Shown here: in pieces, positions 1-7,056 of the stretch
How the letters are laid out: each line of letters opens with the position of its first letter
How positions within the stretch are numbered: position 1 is the stretch's first letter
Assembly: GCA_031279155.1 (NCBI GenBank)
Contig: JAITJB010000220.1
Location: 1-15,449, forward strand
DNA: 15,449 nt
Reading direction: 5' to 3'
DNA from: Deltaproteobacteria bacterium
GTDB taxonomy: Bacteria; Desulfobacterota; Desulfarculia; Adiutricales; Adiutricaceae
Notes under the pieces: model-generated
Told to the model about the DNA's origin: nothing
Database searches by the model: none
What the model saw: the letters and a program-made list of their open reading frames with translations, nothing else
Program-made: the position numbers and the translations under genes

Positions 1-420
1 CTGGCTCTTAAGTTTGAGCCCATTTTCCCAGGCGAGGTGGCCCTAGATGGGGCGGCTGAAATAGTAACCTTTAATATAGAAGCCATAGGCCAAGCCGATG
101 CCGTCATAGCCAACTTAAACCCCTTTCGCGGGGCTGAGCCGGACTCAGGCACGGTCTTTGAGTGCGGCTACGCTTACGGCCTAGGTAAAAAGGTCTTTGG
201 CTACCTAAGCGATCACCGGGATATGGTGACCAAAGTTAAGGATTTATCTAATAGTAATGAGGCTATCTGCCGCGACGGCACGATGGTAGAAGACTTCGGT
301 CAACCATTAAACATCATGCTGGCCATATCCATGGAAAAACTCTACCACGATGTCTGGGAGGCCATGGAGGCGGCTAAGGTCTACCAAGATAGCGTTTTTA
401 AAGATAAAACTGCTCTTTAA
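1..420 (+). CDS. Nucleoside 2-deoxyribosyltransferase family protein (5' partial)
   Basis: Family enzymes move deoxyribose between bases, or hydrolyse nucleoside N-glycosidic bonds, in cytoplasmic nucleotide salvage. The frame is open from base 1, so the N-terminus lies outside the window; the in-frame GTG at 37 is only the first possible internal start and sits inside conserved-looking sequence. The diagnostic block is ADAVIANLNPFRG followed by DSGTVFECGYAYGLGKKV. It matches the family's aspartates and the GTxxExGyA segment that carries the nucleophilic glutamate (here the E of FECGYA). A short helical tail follows and the gene ends in TAA. No signal peptide or membrane segment is visible in the part present. 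The family call is firm. The exact substrate (purine, pyrimidine or modified nucleoside) cannot be told. Confidence 0.85.
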   Translation: MALKFEPIFPGEVALDGAAEIVTFNIEAIGQADAVIANLNPFRGAEPDSGTVFECGYAYGLGKKVFGYLSDHRDMVTKVKDLSNSNEAICRDGTMVEDFGQPLNIMLAISMEKLYHDVWEAMEAAKVYQDSVFKDKTAL

Positions 421-470
421 GACAATACCTAGCTAAGACAAAACGATCTTTAAGATTTAGGCTCAACTCG

Positions 471-590
471 CCGACCAGCCGTGGTCAGTATTGACCAGGC
501 TTGGCCAGCATTGGCCAGCATTGGCCAGCATTGGCCAGCATTGGCCAGCCCTGGTTAGTATTTTTCAGCATTTGAAAGTCTTGCTCAGTC
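471..590. repeat. Period-10 tandem repeat, consensus TTGGCCAGCA
   Basis: Twelve consecutive 10-bp blocks can be lined up without a gap. The four at 501-540 are identical copies of TTGGCCAGCA and 541-550 differs only in the last base. Blocks on both sides (471-500 and 551-590) keep the register but are increasingly diverged, most retaining a CAG or AG at positions 6-8. Each intact copy contains the palindrome TGGCCA. The period is close to one turn of B-DNA, so the palindromes would lie on one face of the helix. Confidence 0.9.
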
Positions 591-683
591 ATGCGGTCTG
601 ATTACTCCCATCAAAAACCGACTAGCCAGGCGGCTTATTTAAAATTTTTCTCTTTTTCCCATCTCTCGCCTCAGGTTTTGTAT

Positions 684-689
684 TATAAT
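684..689 (+). promoter_or_regulatory. Probable -10 box of the first Sel1 gene
   Basis: A perfect TATAAT lies 46 bases before the ATG at 735. No good -35 hexamer is found 16-18 bases upstream, where the sequence is C/T-rich, so the promoter assignment rests on the -10 alone. Confidence 0.35.
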
Positions 690-734
690 AGTTGGCGCCT
701 TTAAAAACATCCAAACATACAAAGTGGATTGACT

Positions 735-2324
735 ATGTTTTCTATTATTTTTGTCCTCAGCTTGGCTGCCATATTTTTTTCGGCTCGAACGCTGGCCGCA
801 GCTGATAATTCTGAGCCTCATCAAGAAGATACTCATAATGATAATCATGATGATACGCAACATCAAACGCCACAAGATGACGCCCAGACACCTGAGGGCG
901 GCTACGATCTCAGTAAAGACCCCAATGTCGCCGAGATAAATGAGCTTAAGGCCAAAGCCATGGCCGGCGACATGGAAGCCACCTTTCAATTAGGTAAAAA
1001 GTTTCTTCTGGCCAGTTATTATACGCAAGCTTTCCAGTATTTCTATCAAGCCGCCAGAGCAGGCCATCTCATGGCCTGCTATTATGTAGGCGTTTGTTAC
1101 ATTGAGAGTTTTGGAACGGCTAAAAGCAAACAAAATGCTATACTTTGGCTGCAAAAAGCGGCCAATGAAGGTCTGGCCGAAGCCCAGCTCCTTCTGGGCT
1201 CAGCTCTGCTCGAAGACGCCCCTGACGCCTTGGATATTAACACCGCCTTAAAATGGATAGAGATGGCCGCTAGTCAGGGCTTACCTAGGGCCAAATATTT
1301 CCTGGGCATGGCTAACTTAGGCTTGCATGACGAACACGTGGACATCAAAAAAGCTCTAAGCCTTTTCGCGGAAGGGGCTGACCAAGGCGACGTCCTCTGT
1401 CAGGTCGCCCTAGCGAACATCTACTATGACTCCAAATTAGATGCCTTTTTTCCTGAGGGAGTTATAGCTTTTGAAAAGAGTTTTCACTATTATAAATTGG
1501 CGGCTGAGCAAGATAACCCTGAGGCCATGTTTTATCTGGCCCGACAATACCATCTCGGCCAAGGCGTTGAGCAAAATCAACAAGAAGCTCTTAAGTGGTA
1601 CCAAAAAGCCGCCGAAAAAAAGTATCCCGATGCTCTCTACATAATGGGCAAGACCTATGAGTTTGGGGATGGCGTTGAGCCTGACATGGAAAAAGCTCTA
1701 CAATATTACCGCCAGGGAGCTGATTTTGGCTCAACCGATTCTCAGTTAGCCTTGGGCCGAATTTATATCGAAGGCCAACTCATTGAAAAAAATCAAGAAG
1801 AGGCCATCAAATGGCTAACTAAAGCCGCTCAACGCAAAGTTCCCGAGGCTCAGTACGAATTGGGCCAAATTTACGAACAAGGCGACGGCGTTGAAAAAGA
1901 CTTATCTAAAGCCGCCTGGTGGTACCTCAAAGCCGCTGAATCAGGTTACGGTGAAGCCCAATACAAAATTGCTACTTGCTACCGCAAGGGCCTAGGCGTC
2001 CCCCGCGACCAGGCTAGAGCTTTAACGTGGTTTAACGTAGCCTCGTCCAATAATGTTGCCGAAGCCCAACTGGAACTCGGCACCAGCTATCTTCTGGGCC
2101 GAGGCGTACCAGAAGATCATAAACTGGCCTACGAACTCTTCACCAAGGCCTCAGAGGCCAACAATCCCTTTGCTCAGTATAACTTAGGTCTCTGTTATGA
2201 ATTGGGCATGGGAGTCGAAATCGATACGGAAAAAGCCTTGGAGTTATACTTAAAATCAGCTGATCAAGGTTGTGAAAAAGCTATTAACCGCCATAAAATC
2301 TTAACAGATGTTAAAAATACATAA
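735..2324 (+). CDS. Secreted Sel1-repeat protein (529 aa)
   Basis: Sel1-like repeats are TPR-related helical pairs that form a superhelical scaffold for protein-protein contacts. Residues 1-23 form a signal peptide (hydrophobic core, cleavage near TLAAA). Residues 29-50 are a His/Asp/Asn-rich stretch with His at 29, 34, 38 and 43. From about residue 75 to the end there are about twelve repeats of roughly 36 residues with the typical KAAxxG, EAQYxLG and GxGVxxD elements. The first five are diverged, and one is extended by several residues near DAFFPEG. The ATG at 735 is preferred over the TTG at 729 because GTGGA at 724-728 is then correctly spaced. A longer paralogue follows after 124 bases. 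Secreted Sel1 proteins in other bacteria (LpnE, EnhC, Hcp) act in envelope or host interactions; the partner here is unknown. Confidence 0.9.
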   Translation: MFSIIFVLSLAAIFFSARTLAAADNSEPHQEDTHNDNHDDTQHQTPQDDAQTPEGGYDLSKDPNVAEINELKAKAMAGDMEATFQLGKKFLLASYYTQAFQYFYQAARAGHLMACYYVGVCYIESFGTAKSKQNAILWLQKAANEGLAEAQLLLGSALLEDAPDALDINTALKWIEMAASQGLPRAKYFLGMANLGLHDEHVDIKKALSLFAEGADQGDVLCQVALANIYYDSKLDAFFPEGVIAFEKSFHYYKLAAEQDNPEAMFYLARQYHLGQGVEQNQQEALKWYQKAAEKKYPDALYIMGKTYEFGDGVEPDMEKALQYYRQGADFGSTDSQLALGRIYIEGQLIEKNQEEAIKWLTKAAQRKVPEAQYELGQIYEQGDGVEKDLSKAAWWYLKAAESGYGEAQYKIATCYRKGLGVPRDQARALTWFNVASSNNVAEAQLELGTSYLLGRGVPEDHKLAYELFTKASEANNPFAQYNLGLCYELGMGVEIDTEKALELYLKSADQGCEKAINRHKILTDVKNT

Positions 2325-2380
2325 TAAACATTCTAATACCATCTAATACATCTGCCTTCAATCTGACCGCCACGATATTA

Positions 2381-2395
2381 AGCCATCAATTGGCT
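2381..2395. repeat. Small inverted repeat upstream of the second Sel1 gene
   Basis: AGCCA and TGGCT flank a 5-base spacer in the 124-base gap between the two Sel1 genes. It could be an operator or a short RNA hairpin; there is no T-run after it, so it is not an intrinsic terminator. No convincing promoter could be assigned in this gap. Confidence 0.3.
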
Positions 2396-2448
2396 CCAGC
2401 CTCAAGTGGCCGGAATATCACATAATAAGTGCTCGTTAAGGGATTAAC

Positions 2449-4782
2449 ATGACGCCCAACCACAAGTCCTCTTTTTTTGGTTTTCTCCTCTCTCTCCTCT
2501 TATTACTGGTCGGCTTAACCTGGCCGCCTAGTTCCCTAGGCGCGGACCCGGCTATTGTCACCAGGTATCTTAAAGACGCCCAGGCCGGCAAGGTTGAGGC
2601 TATGTACAACCTCGGGGCCCTTTACGATCGCGGCGGGCAGGGCGTCCAAGCCGATCCAGCCAAGGCCGCTCAATGGTACCAAAAAGCCGCCGAAAAAGAT
2701 CACGTTGGGGCTCAATACTTCCTGGCTCAACTCTATGACTCTGGCCGGGGCGTGGCCGTTGACAAGGCTCTAGCCGCCCAGTGGTACGAGAAGGCCGCCT
2801 TAAAAGGTCATGAGAGCGCTCAGTACAATCTGGCCGTCTCCTATGACCTAGGCGACGGCGTCCCCCAAGACAAGGCTAAGGCTGCCCAGTGGTTTGAAAA
2901 GGCCGCTGAACACAATAATGTCAACGCCCAGTTTAGTTTGGCTATGGCCTACCTAAAGGGCGATGGAGTTGAGCAAGATCCTCAAAAGGCTGCAAGTTGG
3001 TTTAAGAAAGCCGCCGACCAAGGCGACGTCAAATCTCAGTACAATCTAGCCGTAGCCTATCAAACCGGCAAGGGCGTTGAAAAAGATCCAAGTAAGGCCG
3101 CCGACTTATACGAAAAGGCCGCCGAAAAAGGTTTAGTTGAAGCTCAGTACAACCTCTACATGATCCTAAGCCAAGGTATTGGCCGGCCCCAAAACAAGGA
3201 AGCGGCGGTCAAGTGGCTGGAAAAAGCAGCTAATGCCGGCTACTCCCGGGCCCTTTACAACTTAGCCGTGGCTTACGCCACCGGCGAGGGCGTAAAACAA
3301 GATCCAGCTAAGGCCGCCCAATGGTACAAAAAAGCCGCAGATGGGGGCCACGATCAGGCCCAACTATACCTGGCTTTGGCCTTAGAAAAGGGCGAAGGCG
3401 TGGAGCGCGATTTGCCCCAAGCCCTCAGTTATCTGACTAAATCGGCCGAAAAGGGTAATGTCCAAGCTCAGTATCGCTTGGGCTTGGCCTATTTAGAGGG
3501 CCAAGATCTCGTTGAGCCCGATCCCCAAGAAGCTATAAATTGGCTGACCAAGGCCGCCGAAAAGGACTATATCCAAGCCCAATATCAATTGGGACAGGCC
3601 TATTACTCTGGCCAAACCCTGCCCCAAGATCTTAAAGCCTCCCAATTTTGGTTTGAAAAGGCGGCCGAACAAGGTAATGTCCAGGCCCAGTTTTTTTTAG
3701 GCCAAGCATTAGGCCCTGTTAATTGGGGCTATCCCACTGACCAAGCTCAAGCGGCTCAGTGGCTGATTAAGGCGGCGGACCAAGATCACGCTCAGGCTCA
3801 GTACATGGTCGCCCAGATTTACCAAAATGGCTCGGGGGTAGAGGAGAATCTACCCTTAGCTATGGATTACTTAGCCAAGTCAGCTGAAAATGGCTATCTG
3901 CCGGCCCAATTGGAGCTAGCTAAATTTTATGAAACTGGCCAAAATGTCCCCCAAGATCTGACAAAAGCCTTTACTCTCTACGAGCAAGCCGCCCAACAAG
4001 ATTCCATTGAGGCTCAGCTCTGGCTAGCTCAAGCCTATGAAAAGGGCCAAGGGGTAGCAGCCGATCCGGCCCTTTCGGCCTCCTGGTACCAAAGGGCGGC
4101 TGACCAAGGTACAGCTGAAGCTCAGTACTTAATGGCTAAATACTTAGAAGCTGATACTAGTCAGCCCCGCGAAAACGTCGCCAGCTGGTACCTTAAGTCG
4201 GCTGAGCAGGGTAATGTCCGGGCCCAAATGGCTTTGGCTAAACTTACCGAAGAAGGCGTCGGGGTAGAGGCCGATCCAGCCGTAGCCTTCTCTTGGTACC
4301 ACAAGGCGGCTGAGCAAGATAACCCTGAGGCCATGCTAAAAGTAGCCCAAATGATCGAAAACGGTCAGGGGGTTGAAAAAGATCCCGTAGCCGCTGCCAA
4401 GTGGTATCGCCAGGCGGCCTTAAAGGACCTACCAGAAGCTCAGTATAAAACTGGTCTGGCCTATGAGACGGCTTTGGGCTTACCTGAGGACTTTACCAGA
4501 GCCGCCCATTGGTACACGAGAGCCGCCACTCACGACCACCCCTTGGCCCAGTACCGGTTAGGCCTGTTGTACGCCGATGGTCGCGGCGTCTTGTATGACA
4601 AGATAATGGCCGCCAAGCTCTTCCTCCAATCGGCTGAGCAGGGCGTGGCCGAAGCCCAATACAGCCTCGGCCTGGCCTACGAGGACGGCCAGGGAGTAGA
4701 GGCCAATTCCGAGGCCGCCAAGCTTTGGTTCCAAAAGGCGGCTGACCAGGGTTTTGGCCCGGCTAGAGAAAAGTTGGGCTAA
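2449..4782 (+). CDS. Large secreted Sel1-repeat protein (777 aa)
   Basis: Residues 1-32 are a signal peptide with a Leu-rich core, predicted to be cut after SSLGA, so the protein is periplasmic or exported. After about 16 residues, twenty nearly uninterrupted Sel1 repeats run to the C-terminus (about residues 49-769), followed by a partial repeat. Most are 36 residues; some are 37, and the one near residues 553-586 is shortened to 34 and lacks the usual GxGV loop. The repeat core is AQYxLAxxY, GxGVxxDPxKAAxWYxKAAExG. The start is set by ATG at 2449 with AAGGGA at 2438-2443 five bases upstream. No catalytic domain is present, so a solenoid scaffold is expected. It is a paralogue of the preceding gene and probably shares its context. 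A strong terminator lies directly downstream. Confidence 0.92.
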   Translation: MTPNHKSSFFGFLLSLLLLLVGLTWPPSSLGADPAIVTRYLKDAQAGKVEAMYNLGALYDRGGQGVQADPAKAAQWYQKAAEKDHVGAQYFLAQLYDSGRGVAVDKALAAQWYEKAALKGHESAQYNLAVSYDLGDGVPQDKAKAAQWFEKAAEHNNVNAQFSLAMAYLKGDGVEQDPQKAASWFKKAADQGDVKSQYNLAVAYQTGKGVEKDPSKAADLYEKAAEKGLVEAQYNLYMILSQGIGRPQNKEAAVKWLEKAANAGYSRALYNLAVAYATGEGVKQDPAKAAQWYKKAADGGHDQAQLYLALALEKGEGVERDLPQALSYLTKSAEKGNVQAQYRLGLAYLEGQDLVEPDPQEAINWLTKAAEKDYIQAQYQLGQAYYSGQTLPQDLKASQFWFEKAAEQGNVQAQFFLGQALGPVNWGYPTDQAQAAQWLIKAADQDHAQAQYMVAQIYQNGSGVEENLPLAMDYLAKSAENGYLPAQLELAKFYETGQNVPQDLTKAFTLYEQAAQQDSIEAQLWLAQAYEKGQGVAADPALSASWYQRAADQGTAEAQYLMAKYLEADTSQPRENVASWYLKSAEQGNVRAQMALAKLTEEGVGVEADPAVAFSWYHKAAEQDNPEAMLKVAQMIENGQGVEKDPVAAAKWYRQAALKDLPEAQYKTGLAYETALGLPEDFTRAAHWYTRAATHDHPLAQYRLGLLYADGRGVLYDKIMAAKLFLQSAEQGVAEAQYSLGLAYEDGQGVEANSEAAKLWFQKAADQGFGPAREKLG

Positions 4783-4792
4783 AAAAGCTAAA

Positions 4793-4830
4793 AATAAGCC
4801 CCGTTCTGATAAACCAGAGCGGGGCTTATT
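4793..4830. terminator. Bidirectional intrinsic terminator
   Basis: A 16-bp stem (4793-4808 with 4815-4830, one G-T pair) encloses the 6-base loop ATAAAC. T-rich DNA follows on the plus strand. The A-rich run just before the stem gives a T-run on the minus strand. It lies between convergent genes ending at 4782 (plus) and 4862 (minus), so it probably serves both. Confidence 0.9.
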
Positions 4831-4861
4831 ATTTTGGCTTTATTTTATAAAGCTAGAATTT

Positions 4862-5464
4862 TTAGGCGCTAGCCGGCGAGGCCACAAAGAATCCCGGAAC
4901 TTTTTCGGCTGAAAAGAGGAACATTTCTTCGTTATTTTCCAGGTCAATTTTACTAAAGCCGGCCTCAATGAAGAGATTTCTCAGGCCGCAAGAGCACGGA
5001 CGAGGCTTACCGTGGGGTTTACCCGGTCCGTTTTGAGCGATCAAAACCCGGCCCCCGGGCCTTAAGACCCGAAAAAATTCCTTGACGGCTGTCTTTTTAT
5101 CGTCAATGGCCAAAAAAGAATCCCAACAGACAATGGTCGGTAGGTAGGAATTCCTAAGCGGCAGAGCCGAAGCTTTGGCCTCCAAAAGGATGGCCCAGTC
5201 AGCATCGTAGCCGGTGATACCCCAAAGGGCTTCCGGGTCGGGGTCGGTGACCAACAGGCGACCAGTTATGCCCAGCCTGATCCTGATGAGCGGAATGAGA
5301 TCAGGGGTTCCGGCCCCAACCAGTAGCATCCGGTCGCCTGACGATAAATCGAGCCTATCGAACAGGTAACCATCGAGCTCCGGCTCGATGCTAGAAAGAA
5401 GCGAATCATCCATGTTGGCGGCGGGGGAGGAGAAATACAGATGTCTATAGGGATTACGTATCAT
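4862..5464 (-). CDS. Class I SAM-dependent methyltransferase-like protein
   Basis: A 200-residue, single-domain soluble protein resembling the Methyltransf_11 type. Motif I is MLLVGAGTPD at residues 46-55; the third glycine of the usual GxGxG is replaced by Pro. The acidic residue ending strand 2 is D74 in VTDPDPE. A motif II/III-like segment TIVCWDSFLAIDD is at 110-122, and the typical VLRPGGRVLIAQ at 133-144. A Cys pair (PCSC, residues 157 and 159) follows, then the C-terminal strands. The start is supported by AAGGA six bases upstream of ATG on the minus strand. There is no signal peptide. The gene stands alone and converges on the Sel1 gene. The substrate is unknown, and a non-catalytic role cannot be excluded given the altered motif I. 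Confidence 0.75.
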   Translation of the reverse strand: MIRNPYRHLYFSSPAANMDDSLLSSIEPELDGYLFDRLDLSSGDRMLLVGAGTPDLIPLIRIRLGITGRLLVTDPDPEALWGITGYDADWAILLEAKASALPLRNSYLPTIVCWDSFLAIDDKKTAVKEFFRVLRPGGRVLIAQNGPGKPHGKPRPCSCGLRNLFIEAGFSKIDLENNEEMFLFSAEKVPGFFVASPASA

Positions 5465-6009
5465 GGCCTTTCCTTATTTTAAGAAAATTATAGCTAAATT
5501 ATTAACAATAAAGATATCGGCCCTGGCCCGACTAATAGCAATTGAGTTTCAATCGCAGTTTGATTATACCCTGGATGCAATTTTTTTCAAAGCTTTTTTT
5601 GGCAAAAAAATGGCCCGAATCACTCACCTTTAACTGCCGGTCAATCATATGTAATATCTCGGCTAAAAAGATTAATTCTAAATTTCTAGCTGGTGCAGTG
5701 TAAAATAATATTAACTTAATATTAATATAAATTATTTATATTTTTTTGATTATATACAGCAAAATTTAGCTTTTCTTTAATCTGGCTAGATGCTTTACTT
5801 TGTTTTGTCATTCGTGCTAAACTAAAACGTCTATGCGGCGGCCCTTATGCTGCCGGATCTTCTCTATTCTAAGTTACTTTTTATCAGGCGTGTTCTAAAA
5901 ATCTGGGCTCAGGCTATGGCGATTTCGCGGCTAAGGCCCCGGGGCCAACTGGTTTTTTTGCCCCCTTTTGCTTCCTAGGCCATTTTTTGGGAGAAAATAT
6001 CTAACTAAA
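5465..6009. other. AT-rich intergenic region
   Basis: About 545 bases with no convincing gene. The segment 5698-5770 is almost pure A/T with overlapping short inverted repeats built from TTAATATTAA-like units, and could be curved or easily melted. On the minus strand a TATAAT (5492-5487) lies just upstream of the methyltransferase gene but lacks a recognisable -35. At 5935-5946 there is a perfect 12-bp palindrome GGCCCCGGGGCC, followed a few bases later by seven T (5953-5959). It has too small a loop to be a good terminator. Confidence 0.6.
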
Positions 6010-6282
6010 ATGTCTAATCTAAAATTAACATCCCTGACAAGTCTCTTTAGGCGATTAATACTTTCCTTTATTATAGCTTTAATCGGCTCTTGGGGTCTAA
6101 TTATTCCTAGATTACATGTTATTAAATTAGATAGTTTTGAAAACATGACTGATTTTTGGTTATATCTTGATGTCGCCTCCTTGGGCTTAGCCATTTTAGG
6201 TGTTTTCATGATAGTTTATTATAAACACCTCATAAACCCTCGCCTACGGCGACTGGACATGCTGGGCGAATCGAAGTGGTAG
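6010..6282 (+). CDS. Small membrane protein of unknown function (90 aa)
   Basis: This family is not recognised. Two hydrophobic segments are predicted, roughly residues 16-35 (LILSFIIALIGSWGLIIP) and 54-72 (LYLDVASLGLAILGVFMIV). Basic residues flank them, including a positively charged C-terminal tail (NPRLRRLD). ATG at 6010 is taken as the start; a TTG at 5968 would add 14 residues before the first helix. The only Shine-Dalgarno-like sequence (GGGAGA, 5989-5994) is rather far from the ATG. The gene ends 47 bases before the CcdA-like gene and could be the first gene of that cluster. Base composition is more AT-rich than in its neighbours, so translation is plausible rather than certain. Confidence 0.5.
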   Translation: MSNLKLTSLTSLFRRLILSFIIALIGSWGLIIPRLHVIKLDSFENMTDFWLYLDVASLGLAILGVFMIVYYKHLINPRLRRLDMLGESKW

Positions 6283-6329
6283 TCTGAGCCAATATTAACA
6301 TAAATAAAACCTAAATTTATTAATTATTC

Positions 6330-7043
6330 GTGATTTTAACCCAAGAAGTAGATGGTCTAGCGGCTTTGTTGGCCGGTATTTTGACCTTTTTTACCCCGTG
6401 CACACTGCCCCTTTTGCCTGGTTGGTTTGCTCTGGTCACCGGGCTAGACTATAGTCAGATCAAAGGTGGAGCCCCCATCACGGTCCAGAGGCGTTTGGGC
6501 GTCGTCTTATCGACACTGTTTTTTGTCATTGGCTTTACCATAGTCTTCGTGGCCTTAGGTGCGGCGGCCAGCGCCTTGGGCGACTTTATGTGGAAACACC
6601 ATGCGGCCTTAAGGTATCTAGGCGCTTTAATTTTAACCATCTTTGGCCTGTATCTTTTGGGCTTCATCGCCCCGACTTTCTTTTTGAGGGACCGTAGGCC
6701 CGAGCTTAAAGCCAGGCCAGCCGGTCTTTTTGGGGCCCTAGTCGTTGGCATGGCCTTTTCAGCCGGCTGGACCCCCTGTAGCGGACCGATTCTGGCTTCT
6801 CTTCTCTATCTGGCTTACGTCAAAGAAAGCCTAAGTAAAGGCATCGAACTTTTAACTATATTTTCCATAGGGCTTAGCCTCCCCTTTCTTGTGCTCTCGG
6901 TTTTGTGGTCGGCGATTCTGCCTAAGCTTGCGAAATTTAGCCGCTACAGCGTGTGGATTAATCGCGTCCTAGGCGTGATCATGCTGGTTTTGGCTGTATT
7001 AGTAGCCTTCGATAAACTTAGCCTTCTAAACCTAGGCTACTAA
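6330..7043 (+). CDS. CcdA/DsbD-family transmembrane electron transporter
   Basis: The protein (237 aa) should carry reducing equivalents from cytoplasmic thioredoxin across the inner membrane to periplasmic thioredoxin-fold acceptors. About six membrane helices are visible. The two redox cysteines are in the characteristic proline-flanked motifs: C24 in FFTPCTLPLLPGW and C150 in GWTPCSGP. The length fits the CcdA group; there are no fused periplasmic domains as in full DsbD. GTG at 6330 is the start because a stop codon lies three codons upstream and no ATG occurs before helix 1; no clear ribosome-binding site is seen. The two genes directly downstream encode secreted CxxC thioredoxin-like proteins, which are the natural electron acceptors. 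Cytochrome c maturation and envelope disulfide reduction are both possible end uses. No cytochrome genes are in the window. Confidence 0.88.
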   Translation: MILTQEVDGLAALLAGILTFFTPCTLPLLPGWFALVTGLDYSQIKGGAPITVQRRLGVVLSTLFFVIGFTIVFVALGAAASALGDFMWKHHAALRYLGALILTIFGLYLLGFIAPTFFLRDRRPELKARPAGLFGALVVGMAFSAGWTPCSGPILASLLYLAYVKESLSKGIELLTIFSIGLSLPFLVLSVLWSAILPKLAKFSRYSVWINRVLGVIMLVLAVLVAFDKLSLLNLGY

Positions 7044-7056
7044 CCGGAAAAATTCC

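Larger units (their letters stand above)
421..734. other. Intergenic region with repeat array and probable promoter
   Basis: No convincing gene is seen. The stretch holds a 10-bp-period tandem repeat (471-590), then an AT-rich part with T-runs around 636-660 and a perfect TATAAT at 684-689 before the first Sel1 gene. No strong hairpin terminator follows the deoxyribosyltransferase gene; only short imperfect inverted repeats occur around 428-462. Confidence 0.7.

Noticed and set aside
471..590. CRISPR array
   Set aside because: Units are 10 bp and directly adjacent with no unique spacers, and there are no cas genes in the window.
639..989. Minus-strand ORF of 116 codons over the start of the first Sel1 gene
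   Set aside because: It lies opposite the signal peptide and repeats of a clear plus-strand gene, has no recognisable domain and has a low-complexity Ile/Met/Arg composition.
5935..5959. Palindrome plus T-run as an intrinsic terminator
   Set aside because: The 12-bp palindrome leaves only a 4-bp stem once a minimal loop is allowed, and no gene ends upstream on the plus strand.
5931..6209. Minus-strand ORF of 92 codons opposite the small membrane protein
   Set aside because: The plus-strand frame has well-formed membrane helices and operon-like spacing. The minus-strand product is Lys/Arg-rich without domain or ribosome-binding support.
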